From: Micromonospora_G sp044901685 | GTDB lineage: Bacteria > Actinomycetota > Actinomycetes > Mycobacteriales > Micromonosporaceae | Length of the DNA stretch: 64,000 nucleotides | NCBI RefSeq assembly: GCF_044901685.1 | Contig: NZ_JBJDPS010000003.1 | Coordinates: 124,001 to 188,000 of the forward strand | Direction of reading: 5' to 3' | Shown here: positions 1 through 8,521 of the stretch, one piece after another | Layout: the number at the start of each line of letters is the position of its first letter | How positions within the stretch are numbered: the stretch's first letter is position 1 | The notes under the pieces: generated by a model | Database searches by the model: none | Told to the model about the DNA's origin: nothing | Seen by the model: only the letters and a program-made list of their open reading frames with translations | Made by a program: the position numbers and the translations under genes

Positions 1-353
1 TGCCGCTGGCGCGTACCAAGGCCGAGATCTTCGACGATCTTGTGTTGGACACCGTCGAGACGCTCGAACGGCGTTTTGCCAAGGAACTCGCCGGCGTGGA
101 GTTCGCCGTCGAGGACGTACCCCCGGACCTGAACGTCTACGACTCGGACGTGCTGGAGGACGGCGAGGTGCCGTTGGCCCGGCTGCTGCCGGGCCGGCCG
201 GGCCGGCAGGAGGTGCCGCCCCGGATCGTGCTCTACCGCCGGCCGCTGGAGTTCCGGGCGATGGACCGGGAGGACCTGGCCGACCTGGTCCACGACGTGA
301 TCATCGAACAGGTCGCGAACCTGCTCGGCGTCGATCCCGACGAACTGGCCTGA
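1..353 (+). CDS. Metallopeptidase-family (zincin_1-like) protein, 5' truncated by window edge
   Basis: The reading frame is open from base 3, before the first GTG at 42, and the residues encoded there (PLARTKAEIFDDLV...) look like normal family sequence, so the gene begins outside the window. The visible 117 residues match the short actinobacterial 'metallopeptidase family protein' (zincin_1) group. The expected HExxH zinc motif is not intact: the corresponding stretch reads VHDVIIEQ, so zinc binding and catalysis are doubtful. It ends 33 bp before the convergent whiB gene. A gene of this family also sits beside whiB2 in mycobacteria, as I recall. The exact role is unknown. Confidence 0.75.
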   Translation, partial: PLARTKAEIFDDLVLDTVETLERRFAKELAGVEFAVEDVPPDLNVYDSDVLEDGEVPLARLLPGRPGRQEVPPRIVLYRRPLEFRAMDREDLADLVHDVIIEQVANLLGVDPDELA

Positions 354-386
354 GCCGGGCGGCCCCCACCGCCCGGCCGGCGTACG

Positions 387-644
387 TCAGGCGACCCGAC
401 GCTTGAGCTTGCGGCGCTCCCGCTCCGAGAGTCCGCCCCAGATGCCGAACCGTTCGTCGTGCCCGAGCGCGTATTCCAGGCATTCGGCCTTGACCTCGCA
501 GCGCGAGCAGATCCGCTTTGCCTCACGGGTCGAGCCGCCCTTCTCGGGGAAGAACGCCTCGGGGTCAGTCTGCGAGCAGAGCGCCCGCTCCTGCCACTCC
601 GGCGCATTCCCGAGCAGGTCGGCCACCTCGAGTCGGCCGTCCAT
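387..644 (-). CDS. whiB: WhiB-family iron-sulfur transcription factor (WhiB/WhmD type)
   Basis: This 85-residue protein has the four cluster-binding cysteines C23, C46, C49 and C55, followed by the G-I-W-G-G turn (about 67-71) and a basic tail (RERRKLKRR) that contacts DNA. The sequence around FFPEKGGSTREAK is nearly that of Streptomyces WhiB and mycobacterial WhiB2/WhmD, which control septation in sporulation and growth. A longer frame reaches 695, but the ATG at 644 has an AGGAGG six bases upstream and gives the usual family length. Expression may be controlled through the palindrome at 763-778. Confidence 0.93.
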   Translation of the reverse strand: MDGRLEVADLLGNAPEWQERALCSQTDPEAFFPEKGGSTREAKRICSRCEVKAECLEYALGHDERFGIWGGLSERERRKLKRRVA

Positions 645-1101
645 CAGATGCCTCCTTGATCGCGCGCCGGCAACGAGGCCGGCGCAACCCCCCACGCGGA
701 AGGCGTGTTTTTGTCCGTACGGTGGCAGTTTGATGTGCTCCGTTCGAACGACCCCACCCGAAATTACACGGGTGTAATGCGTGCGTCGTCAAGCCGAACC
801 TGATAAGTGGGGTCACTCTCCCGGTACGTCCCGGACCACTCGCGGAGCCGTCCGGTGTCGACGCCTGCCCTACCGATTGAGACCGGTCAGGAGTAACGCC
901 CCATCGGCGAGTTGCTATCGAAATCCGGCGTGGCGCGAGCCGACACGCCAAGCAGGCTCGCGGCGTGTCCCGACAACTGTCGGATATCCAACCCTGGATC
1001 CGATCGTCCCGCAGGTTGGTCCGGCGCCTCCGTCGCGCCGGCCGGGCACAGCCATCCGGCCGGGCACCGCGAGCCGGCCCGGGTGCGTCCTCCGGTGAGG
1101 A
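645..1101. other. Intergenic region upstream of whiB
   Basis: This 457-bp stretch lies between the whiB start and the fbiC stop, both on the minus strand. I find no convincing gene: the plus-strand frame at 781-1098 is Arg/Pro-rich with no family resemblance. It holds the whiB promoter region, including the palindrome at 763-778, and GC-rich short repeats of GCCGGCCGGGCAC type near 1036-1080. Confidence 0.6.
763..778. promoter_or_regulatory. BldD-like palindrome upstream of whiB
   Basis: ATTACAC-GG-GTGTAAT is a perfect inverted repeat with 7-bp arms, about 120 bp upstream of the whiB start. Its half-sites fit the BldD half-site pattern TNACNC/GNGTNA, although the spacer is 2 bp where the published consensus has 1. 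BldD is known to repress whiB directly in Streptomyces. The match is seen in the sequence; binding is inferred. Confidence 0.5.
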
Positions 1102-3642
1102 TCAGCCGGCGTGACCGTAGGCGGTGGTGCGGCGCCGCGCCGGGCGGCCGGCAGCCGCCGCGATCGCCTCCAACTGCGCGACCGTACGGGCGGAGCCGTT
1201 GTCCGAGCCGGCCATCCGGGAGATGGTCTCCTCCATCAGGGTGCCGCCGAGGTCGTTGCAGCCGCCCCTGAGCATCTCCACCGTGCCCTCGTCACCGAGC
1301 TTCACCCAGGAGCACTGGATGTTGTCGATCCGGCCGTGCAGCAGCAGCCGGGCCATCGCGTGCACCACCCGGTTCTCCCGCCAGGTCGGGCCGGGACGGG
1401 CGATGCCGGCCAGGTAGATCGGCGCGTTGGTGTGCACGAACGGCAGCGCCACGAACTCGGTGAAGCCGCCGGTGCGGTCCTGCACCCCGGCCAGCACCCG
1501 GAAGTGGCCGAGCCACTGCCGGGGGTGGTCGACGTGTCCGTACATCATGGTCGAGCTGGACCGGATCCCCAGCTCGTGGGCGGTGCTCACCACCTCGACC
1601 CAGGTCGCCGCCGGCAGTTTGCCCTTGGTGAGCACCCAGCGCACGTCGTCGTCGAGGATCTCGGCGGCGGTGCCCGGGATGGTGTCCAGGCCGGCGTCGC
1701 GCAACTCGGTGAGCCAGTCCCGCACCGGCACGCCCGCCTTCGCCGCCGCGGTGACGATCTCCATCGGGGAGTACGCGTGCACGTGCATGCCGGGCACCCG
1801 CGCCTTCACCGCCCGGACGATGTCCGCGTACGCGGTGACCGGCATCTTCGGGTCGATGCCGCCCTGCATGCAGACCTCGGTGGCACCCGCCTTCCACGCC
1901 TGCTCGGCCCGGTCGGCGACCTGCTCCACGGAGAGCCGGAACGCGTCGGCGTCCCGCTCCCGCTGGGCGAAGGCACAGAACCGGCACCCGACATAGCAGA
2001 CATTGCTGAAGTTGATGTTGCGATTCACCACGTACGTGATGTCGTCACCCACGGCCGAACGACGTACGTCGTCGGCGATCCGGGCCAGTTCGTCCAGGGC
2101 CGCCCCGTCGGCGGCGAAGAGCGCCATCGCCGCGTCCTCGTGCCGTGGCTCCAGCAGCGCCGCCGGATCCTCGGCCGCCAGCTTCAAGCCGGCCAGCAGG
2201 TCGGCCGACGGGCGTTCGGCCGCCGCGCCACCGGACCGGGCAACCGCCTGTGCGTCCAGGCTGACCTGGGCCGCGAGCTGCGTCCAGTCACCGTAGACAC
2301 TGTCGAAGTCGCCGCGCCGGTCGTCGGTCCGCCCGGTGGTGTCGATGGTGGCGTGCAGGTCGGTACGACCACCCGGCACAAAAGCGTCCTCCGGCTCCTG
2401 CCACGCTCGGCCCACCGGCCGGGCCGACTCGACCGCGAGCCCGGTCGCCGGGTCGGCGAGCGCGCTCACGTGCGGGTCCAGCCGGGGGTCCAGCCACGGG
2501 TCGCCGCGCCGGACGTACTCCGGGTAGATGGTCAGCCGTTCGCGCAGGGTGAAGCCGGCCGCCGAGGTCTGCTCGGCCAGCTCGTCGAGCTGCGGCCAGG
2601 GACGCTCCGGGTTGACGTGGTCCGGCGTCACCGGCGAGACCCCGCCCCAGTCGTCGATGCCGGCCCGCAGCAGCAACTCGAACTCGCCCGCGATCAGGTT
2701 CGGCGGCGCCTGGATCCGGGCCCCCGGACCGAGCAGGATCCGGGCCACCGCCACGGTGGCGGCCAGGTCGTGCAGTTCGGCATCGGCCATGCCGCGCATC
2801 GCCGTGTCCGGCTTGGCGCGGAAGTTCTGCACGATGACTTCCTGGATGTGACCGTATTCCCGGTCGCTGCGCCGGATCGCGAAGAGCGCGTCGACCCGCT
2901 CGGCCGGAGTCTCACCGATGCCGATCAGGATGCCGGTGGTGAACGGCACCCCGACCCGACCGGCGTCGTCGAGCACGCGGAGCCGTACCGCCGGCTCCTT
3001 GTCGGGTGAACCGAAGTGCGGGCCACCCGGTTCGGACCAGAGCCGGGTGGCGGTCGTCTCCAGCATCATGCCCATGCTCGGCGCCACCGGCTTGAGTCGC
3101 TGCAACTCGGCCCAGGAGAGCACACCGGGATTCAGGTGCGGCAGCAGTCCGGTCTCCTCCAGCACCGCTACCGCACAGGCCCGTACATAGTCCAGTGTGG
3201 AGTCGAAGCCGCGCTCGTCCAGCCACTGGCGGGCTGCCGGCCAACGTTCCTCCGGGCGGTCGCCGAGGGTGAACAGCGCCTCCTTGCAGCCCTGGGCGGC
3301 ACCCTCGCGGGCGATCGCCAGCACCTCGTCCCGGTCCAGGTAGGCGGCCGGCAGCCGGTGCGGCACGGTGGCGAAGGTGCAGTAGTGGCAACGGTCCCGG
3401 CAGAGCCGGGTCAGCGGGATGAAGACCTTCTTGGAGAAGGTGACCACGCCGGGGCGGCCGGCGTCACGCAGCCCGGCGTCCCGAATCGCGCCCGCGACCG
3501 CGAGCAACTCGTCCAGCAGGTCCCCGCGCGCGGTGACCAGCGCCGCCGCCTCGTCGGTGTCCAGCGCCCGACCGTCGGCCGCGCGTCGCAGCGCCCGGCG
3601 CACACTCGCCTCGGTCGGACCGGAGTCGTTACGATCAGCCAC
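1102..3642 (-). CDS. fbiC: FO synthase, CofG-CofH fusion (FbiC)
   Basis: This 846-residue bifunctional radical-SAM enzyme makes 7,8-didemethyl-8-hydroxy-5-deazariboflavin (FO), the F420 chromophore, from tyrosine and 5-amino-6-ribitylamino-uracil. Two [4Fe-4S] CxxxCxxC motifs are present: C81/C85/C88 in the CofG half and C549/C553/C556 in the CofH half. Actinobacteria normally have this fused form, and the length is standard. The start is GTG with a weak upstream ribosome site. The gene lies about 1.4 kb from fbiA, so the F420 genes are clustered here; in Mycobacterium fbiC is unlinked to fbiAB. Confidence 0.97.
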   Translation of the reverse strand: MADRNDSGPTEASVRRALRRAADGRALDTDEAAALVTARGDLLDELLAVAGAIRDAGLRDAGRPGVVTFSKKVFIPLTRLCRDRCHYCTFATVPHRLPAAYLDRDEVLAIAREGAAQGCKEALFTLGDRPEERWPAARQWLDERGFDSTLDYVRACAVAVLEETGLLPHLNPGVLSWAELQRLKPVAPSMGMMLETTATRLWSEPGGPHFGSPDKEPAVRLRVLDDAGRVGVPFTTGILIGIGETPAERVDALFAIRRSDREYGHIQEVIVQNFRAKPDTAMRGMADAELHDLAATVAVARILLGPGARIQAPPNLIAGEFELLLRAGIDDWGGVSPVTPDHVNPERPWPQLDELAEQTSAAGFTLRERLTIYPEYVRRGDPWLDPRLDPHVSALADPATGLAVESARPVGRAWQEPEDAFVPGGRTDLHATIDTTGRTDDRRGDFDSVYGDWTQLAAQVSLDAQAVARSGGAAAERPSADLLAGLKLAAEDPAALLEPRHEDAAMALFAADGAALDELARIADDVRRSAVGDDITYVVNRNINFSNVCYVGCRFCAFAQRERDADAFRLSVEQVADRAEQAWKAGATEVCMQGGIDPKMPVTAYADIVRAVKARVPGMHVHAYSPMEIVTAAAKAGVPVRDWLTELRDAGLDTIPGTAAEILDDDVRWVLTKGKLPAATWVEVVSTAHELGIRSSSTMMYGHVDHPRQWLGHFRVLAGVQDRTGGFTEFVALPFVHTNAPIYLAGIARPGPTWRENRVVHAMARLLLHGRIDNIQCSWVKLGDEGTVEMLRGGCNDLGGTLMEETISRMAGSDNGSARTVAQLEAIAAAAGRPARRRTTAYGHAG

Positions 3643-3839
3643 CCGTGCAGCCTAGGCCGTGCCGGCGACAAGATCGCAGGATGCCGGTCACATCGAAGAC
3701 AAGGACTTCGAGCGCCTGACCGAGCCGCGCCGCCGGCCGCCGGCCGCCCGCCGTACGGTGCCTGGCGTACGGCGCCTGGCGGACGGCGCTGTACGACGCC
3801 GGAGCGGGACGTCCGACGACGCCCCGCTCCAGCCACCGC

Positions 3840-4958
3840 TCAACGCTGGTACGGCTCCGTCGGCTCGTCGCCGATCCGGGTCGCGGGCGGCTGGGCCCCC
3901 GCCGTCGGCTGCTGACTCGCCGGGTTGATCAACTGGGTCCGCTCCTCGGCGTCGCCGCTCTCCGCCGTCCGCTGCTGGATCACCTCGGTCGACTCACCAC
4001 CAGCGCCGCTGGCCGACGCGAAAGCCGACGGCCCGGAAGCCGACGGCGTGGAAGTCGGGGCGGCGAAGGGCGAAGCGGGAGCCGGAGGAGGGCTGAACGG
4101 TGCCGGGCTGAACGGTCCGCCGGAGGCCGGAGGAGCGAACGGTGGCGCCGAGGCCGGAGTCGGGCTGGCCGCACCCGGAGTGGCCGGCGGGGCCGACACC
4201 CCGGGCCCGGAGGTGGGCGCCGCCGGAGGCGCCGAAACCGGTGGCGCGGAGGCCGGAGCCGGTACGCCGTATCCCCCGCCTGGCTGCCCGTACCCCGGCG
4301 CAGGGAAGCCCGCCGGGTACGACTGCTGCGGGTAGCCCGGCTGCGCCGCCCCGGCCGGTGGGTAACCCTGCGGGTAGCCCTGCTGCGGGTAGCCCTGTGC
4401 CGGATATCCCTGCGGGTAGCCCTGCTGGGGGTAACCGGGCTGACCGTAGTAACCCGGCTGCGGCTTCGGCTTGGGCACGTAGTAGAGCGTCCGCCAGACC
4501 CTGAACACGGTGTACGCGGCGACAGCGAAGATCGCCAGGTACGCGAGTCGGGCCAGCAGCCCGGTGAACGCCTGCCGGAACTCCGCCTCGGCCAGGGTGC
4601 CGACCAGGTAGGCGAGCACGGTGATGATCCCGAAGAACGCGGAGATCGCGTACTCCACCACGGCGATCTGGGTGATCAGCTTGGCCCGCCGGACGACCGG
4701 CTGGACGTGGGTGGCGAGCAGCACGGCGAGCACCGGCAGCAGGATCGCGGTGAGCCCGACGAAGTCGAGGAAGCTGTCGCCGGCCCGACGGGTGAACTCG
4801 TCGCCCTCACCACGCGGCACCAGCAGGTTGATCACCGCGACGAAGAGCAGCAGCGCGTTGGCGCTGACCAGCGCCAGGGCCGCCGGCTCCCGCAGCGGCT
4901 GGGTTATCTGTCGGGCCTGCGCCGGGTCGACCGGCGCGGGCCCAGGCTGACTGGTCAA
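3840..4958 (-). CDS. Membrane protein with four helices and a Pro/Tyr/Gly-rich C-terminal tail
   Basis: I read 372 residues from a TTG start at 4958, preceded by GGGGGAG. A longer open frame back to 5381 would run through fbiA and is rejected. The N-terminal 150 residues contain four hydrophobic segments (roughly ALALVSANALLLFVAV, FVGLTAILLPVLAVLL, AVVEYAISAFFGIITVL and LAYLAIFAVAAYTVF). Then follow repeats of GYPQ type (about ten in 50 residues) and a long Pro/Ala/Ser-rich stretch ending DEPTEPYQR. The tail is probably disordered and cytoplasmic. I do not recognise a function. It is divergent from fbiA across a 97-bp region that must hold both promoters. Confidence 0.8.
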   Translation of the reverse strand: MTSQPGPAPVDPAQARQITQPLREPAALALVSANALLLFVAVINLLVPRGEGDEFTRRAGDSFLDFVGLTAILLPVLAVLLATHVQPVVRRAKLITQIAVVEYAISAFFGIITVLAYLVGTLAEAEFRQAFTGLLARLAYLAIFAVAAYTVFRVWRTLYYVPKPKPQPGYYGQPGYPQQGYPQGYPAQGYPQQGYPQGYPPAGAAQPGYPQQSYPAGFPAPGYGQPGGGYGVPAPASAPPVSAPPAAPTSGPGVSAPPATPGAASPTPASAPPFAPPASGGPFSPAPFSPPPAPASPFAAPTSTPSASGPSAFASASGAGGESTEVIQQRTAESGDAEERTQLINPASQQPTAGAQPPATRIGDEPTEPYQR

Positions 4959-5055
4959 AGCTCCCCCTGGGGCGGTTTGCGGACGGGTGCCGCGGTCGAG
5001 CCTAGTCGCCAACCCACACGACGGCGCGGCACGCGGGGTGAGCGAGGATGGACGG

Positions 5056-6033
5056 ATGCACATCGTGGTACTGACCGGCGGCATCGGCGGGGCCCGCTTC
5101 CTGACCGGCGTACGCGCCCACGCGCGGGAAACCGGCGACGAGGTGACCGCCGTGGTCAACGTCGGCGACGACGTGATCATGCACGGGCTGCGGATCTGCC
5201 CCGACCTGGACAGCGTGATGTACACCCTGGGTGGTGGCGCGGATCCCGAACGTGGCTGGGGTCGGGTCGGCGAGACCTGGACGGTCAAGAACGAACTCGC
5301 CGCGTACGGCGCCGAGCCGAGCTGGTTCGGCCTGGGTGACAAGGACATCGCCACCCACCTGGTCCGGACCACCATGCTCAACGCCGGCTACCCGCTCTCC
5401 TCGGTGACCGAGGCGCTCTGTGCCCGCTGGCAGCCCGGCGTACGGCTGCTGCCGGCGACCGACGACCGCCTGGAGACGCACGTGGTGGTCGACCTGCCGA
5501 CGCCCGAGACCGGCGCGGACGGCGACGGTGGCGGGCAGCGGGCGATCCACTTCCAGGAGTGGTGGGTGCGTTACCGGGGTGAGCTGCCGACCCACCGGTT
5601 CGTCTTTGTCGGCGCCGAGGCGGCGAAGCCCGCGGCCGGCGTGCTCGACGCGCTCGCCGGGGCGGACGTGGTGCTGGTGGCGCCGAGCAACCCGGTGGTG
5701 AGCATCGCCCCGATCCTCGCCGTACCGGGACTGCGCGAGGCCCTGACCACCGGCCGGGCACCGGTGATCGGGGTGTCGCCGATCATCGGTGACGCGCCCG
5801 TGCGCGGCATGGCCGACCGGTGCCTCTCCGTGCTCGACGTGCCCTGCACCCCGGCCGGCGTGGGCGGGCTGTACGGCGCGCGCGCCACCGGTGGCATCCT
5901 CGACGGCTGGCTGGTGGACACCACGGACGCGGCTACCACGGTGCCCGACCTGACGGTACGGGCCGCCCCCCTCTGGATGACCGACGAGGCCGCGACCGTG
6001 GCGATGGTCCGCGCCGCCCTGGCAATGGCATGA
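5056..6033 (+). CDS. fbiA: 2-phospho-L-lactate transferase (CofD/FbiA)
   Basis: This 325-residue protein transfers a lactyl- or enolpyruvyl-phosphate unit from the guanylylated intermediate to FO, giving (dehydro-)F420-0. Family signatures are the N-terminal GGIGGARF and the following NVGDDVIMHGLRICPDLDSV region. The ATG at 5056, with GAGG upstream, starts directly at the conserved MHIVVLTGG; the frame extends further to 4987 but lacks conserved residues there. The stop overlaps the ATG of a 35-codon mini-ORF (ATGA at 6030-6033), so translation is probably coupled downstream toward fbiB. Confidence 0.96.
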   Translation: MHIVVLTGGIGGARFLTGVRAHARETGDEVTAVVNVGDDVIMHGLRICPDLDSVMYTLGGGADPERGWGRVGETWTVKNELAAYGAEPSWFGLGDKDIATHLVRTTMLNAGYPLSSVTEALCARWQPGVRLLPATDDRLETHVVVDLPTPETGADGDGGGQRAIHFQEWWVRYRGELPTHRFVFVGAEAAKPAAGVLDALAGADVVLVAPSNPVVSIAPILAVPGLREALTTGRAPVIGVSPIIGDAPVRGMADRCLSVLDVPCTPAGVGGLYGARATGGILDGWLVDTTDAATTVPDLTVRAAPLWMTDEAATVAMVRAALAMA

Positions 6034-6137
6034 GCACCACCGGCGCTGGCGTGTCGACCACCAGCACCACCAGCGCTACCAGCACCGCCAGCGCTACCAG
6101 CGAAGACGGCATGAGAACGGCACGGGAGATGGCGTGA
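6030..6137 (+). CDS. Ser/Thr/Ala-rich 35-codon mini-ORF bridging fbiA and fbiB
   Basis: This ORF starts inside the fbiA stop (ATGA) and ends inside the fbiB start (GTGA at 6134-6137), so three genes in three frames overlap end to end. Its middle is low-complexity, built from ACCAGC/GCTACCAGC repeats encoding Ser, Thr and Ala. It may be a made peptide or merely a repeat expansion that kept ribosomes coupled between fbiA and fbiB. No domain is recognisable. The overlaps are clear; that it is a functional gene is uncertain. Confidence 0.4.
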   Translation: MSTTGAGVSTTSTTSATSTASATSEDGMRTAREMA

Positions 6138-7252
6138 AACTGGAGATCATGCCGGTGCTCGGCATCGGCGACGTGTCCGAGGGAGACGACCTGGCGGCAC
6201 TGATCGCGACCGCCGCACCGTGGCTGCGAGACGGTGACGTACTGGTCGTGACCAGCAAGATCGTGTCGAAGGCGGAGGGTCGCCTGGTCGACGTACCGGC
6301 GGACGACGGGCCGGAGCGGGACGCCGCCCGGACGGAGATCCTGGCCGCCGAGACCGCCCGGCCGGTGGCCGCTCGCGGCCAGACCCGGATCGTGCAGACC
6401 CATCACGGCTTCGTGATGGCCTCGGCCGGCATCGACGCCTCCAACGTGGACCGCTCCCGACTGGTGCTGCTACCCAAGGACCCGGACGCCTCCGCGCGCG
6501 GGCTGCGGGCCGCGCTACGGGAACGGCACGGCGCGGACGTGGCCGTGATCGTCTCGGACACGATGGGCCGGCCGTGGCGCAACGGCCTCACCGACGTGGC
6601 GCTCGGTGTCGCCGGCATGGACGCCATCCGGGACCACCGGGGCGAGATCGACCCGTACGGCAACCAGTTGAGCATCACCCAGATGGCCGTGGTCGACGAG
6701 TTGGCCGGCGCGGGCGAGCTGGTGAAGGGCAAGTGCGACCAGGTGCCGGTCGCGGTGGTCCGGGGCTACCTGAGCGCGGCCGACCCGGCGGACGGCCACG
6801 GCGCCACCGTGCTGGTCCGTGACGCCGAACTGGACCTGTTCTCGCTCGGCACCGCCGAGGCTCGGGCCAGCGGCCTACGCGCGGCGGCGACCCTCACCGA
6901 CCGGGCGACCGGCGACGCCGGCGACGCACCGGCGAGCGTGGACCCGACGGCGTTGCACCGGGCGATCACCGCCGTGTCCGGCGTGATCGCCCCCGGCACG
7001 GTCTTCTTCCCGGTCGAGGACCAAGAGGTACGCCACCGCCTGGCCGCCACCGTACCGGACTGGCCGGCCGGCGCGACCGCGATGATCCTCTGCGCTCCCC
7101 CGGAGCAGCCCTCCCCGACCCCTCCCCGAGCACTCATCCGCTTCGGCGCCGACCTGCACCGCCTGCGCGCCGCCCTCGCCGCCGAGGGCCTACCCGCCAC
7201 GCTCACCTCCGCACCCCCCGACACCCCCGCCCAAGCCGCCCTAGCCCTCTAA
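6134..7252 (+). CDS. fbiB: Coenzyme F420-0:L-glutamate ligase (CofE/FbiB) with short non-nitroreductase C-terminus
   Basis: This 372-residue enzyme adds gamma-linked glutamates to F420-0 using GTP. The N-terminal 245 residues are a complete CofE domain (VLVVTSKIVSKAEGR, HHGFVMASAGIDASNV, SDTMGRPWRNGLTDVALG and YGNQLSITQMAVVDELA). In mycobacteria FbiB carries a further C-terminal FMN/nitroreductase domain of about 200 residues that reduces dehydro-F420-0. Here only about 125 residues follow, without an obvious FMN motif, so that domain looks lost or reduced. The start is GTG with GGGAG upstream, overlapping the mini-ORF stop. Confidence 0.94.
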   Translation: MKLEIMPVLGIGDVSEGDDLAALIATAAPWLRDGDVLVVTSKIVSKAEGRLVDVPADDGPERDAARTEILAAETARPVAARGQTRIVQTHHGFVMASAGIDASNVDRSRLVLLPKDPDASARGLRAALRERHGADVAVIVSDTMGRPWRNGLTDVALGVAGMDAIRDHRGEIDPYGNQLSITQMAVVDELAGAGELVKGKCDQVPVAVVRGYLSAADPADGHGATVLVRDAELDLFSLGTAEARASGLRAAATLTDRATGDAGDAPASVDPTALHRAITAVSGVIAPGTVFFPVEDQEVRHRLAATVPDWPAGATAMILCAPPEQPSPTPPRALIRFGADLHRLRAALAAEGLPATLTSAPPDTPAQAALAL

Positions 7253-7350
7253 CCCCCCACACCCACACCCAGAGCAGCAAACAAAAGGCCCTCCACCCAC
7301 TGAAGCTCCCCCTCGCGGAGCACATCAGTGGCAAGCCCCAGCGGACGACA

Positions 7351-7424
7351 GGGTTGGGGCCCACCGTGCCCGGCGCAGAGATCAAGCCTGACCGCTCGAA
7401 GCCGGGCACGGTGGGCCCCAACCC
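7351..7424. terminator. Long perfect hairpin between convergent fbiB and regulator gene
   Basis: Arms 7351-7374 and 7401-7424 are perfectly complementary over 24 bp, separated by a 26-nt loop. The element sits 98 bp after the fbiB stop and 14 bp from the convergent regulator stop, so it most likely ends both transcripts. There is no U-tract. Confidence 0.65.
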
Positions 7425-7437
7425 CAACCCCAAGAAC

Positions 7438-8445
7438 TCACTGATGCAACATCGCCCGCCCCAACGGCGTCAACGTATGCCGCACCGTGTTCCGATCCCG
7501 CTGCGACACCAACAGTCCCGCGTTGCGCAGCACCGTCGCGTGCTGGCTCGCGGCAGCCGCCGAGATGTGCAACCGGCGGGCCACCTCCCCGGTGGAGCAG
7601 CCGTCGTCCACCACCTCCAGCACGTTCGCCCTGGTCCGGCCGAGCAGCGCGGCGAGCGCGTCCCGACCGCCGCCACCGGCCGGCGCCAGGCCGGCTCCCT
7701 CCCCGGGCGTGGGTGCCAGCCCGCCGAGCCGGTCAACCGGGTAGACCAGCACCGGTGGCAGATCGGGGTCGAGCAACGCGACCGGCGTACGCGAACAGAA
7801 GAACGACGGGATCAGGGTCAGTCCCCGGCCGCCGAGGTGCAGCTCCCTGGTGTCCGGGTAGTCGAGCACCTCCAGCACCCCGGCGGACCAGCGTACGGCC
7901 GGACGGAGGCTGGCCAGCAGCCCTTCGGCCCCGCCGTCGAGCAGCGCCCTGGCCCGCCGGATCCGGTCCGCCTCGACCGCCGCCTCGATCCGGTCCCAGT
8001 ACGGCTCCACCGCCACCGACCGGTACTGCCGGATCGAGTCGGTCAGGCGTGCCAGCACCTCGGGCTCGCCCCGGGCCACCGCGGCGGCGGCGCTGGGCAG
8101 GGCGTTCTCGGTGGCGAGCACGGTCAGGTCCCGGCGCAGCAGCCGGGCCGGGGTGGACCGGATCGCGTCCAGCCCCGCCTCGAAGCCCTGCGCACTCTGC
8201 TGCGGGGTGAGGAAGTCGGGGAAGTAACCGCGCGACGGGTTGAGCGCGAAGAGCAGCCGCTGCTGGGCGGAGGCGTTCTCGCGGCGCAGGCCGCGGTAGA
8301 CGTCCCGCCGCCAGCCCGACATCACCGGGTCGTGGGTGCGCCCCTGCAACAGGTGCAGGCTGAGGATCAGCTCCCAGATCGGGTCTGCCACGGCGGCGAC
8401 GCGGGTCCGGGTTATGTCCTCACTGGAGAAGAAGATCCGCAGCAT
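7438..8445 (-). CDS. ArsR-type winged-helix regulator with long N-terminal domain (DUF5937-like)
   Basis: This 335-residue protein has an unusual order: a large N-terminal region and the winged-helix DNA-binding domain at the C-terminus, with TGEVARRLHISAAAASQHATVLRNAGLLVSQRDRNTVRHTLT as an ArsR-like recognition segment. This layout is that of the DUF5937/ArsR regulators of actinomycetes. I start at the ATG at 8445 (MLRIFFSSEDITRTR), which has GGGAG upstream; the frame is open to 8514 without conserved sequence. No metal-binding cysteine motif is seen, so the signal is unknown. The inverted repeat at 8522-8539 may be its operator. Confidence 0.78.
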   Translation of the reverse strand: MLRIFFSSEDITRTRVAAVADPIWELILSLHLLQGRTHDPVMSGWRRDVYRGLRRENASAQQRLLFALNPSRGYFPDFLTPQQSAQGFEAGLDAIRSTPARLLRRDLTVLATENALPSAAAAVARGEPEVLARLTDSIRQYRSVAVEPYWDRIEAAVEADRIRRARALLDGGAEGLLASLRPAVRWSAGVLEVLDYPDTRELHLGGRGLTLIPSFFCSRTPVALLDPDLPPVLVYPVDRLGGLAPTPGEGAGLAPAGGGGRDALAALLGRTRANVLEVVDDGCSTGEVARRLHISAAAASQHATVLRNAGLLVSQRDRNTVRHTLTPLGRAMLHQ

Positions 8446-8521
8446 CCAGTGCTCCCGGTGGTGGCGGCGAGGTGGCTTTCCGACACCTGTCGCACTGTAC
8501 CCGGCGGCATCCACCTGCGTC

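Noticed and set aside
781..1098. Possible 105-residue gene on the plus strand between whiB and fbiC
   Set aside because: It has no ribosome site, an Arg/Pro-rich composition and no family resemblance.
3840..5381. Extended start for the Pro/Tyr-rich membrane protein
   Set aside because: The extra 141 residues would run antisense through the first third of fbiA; the TTG at 4958 has a GGGGGAG site and starts the conserved part.
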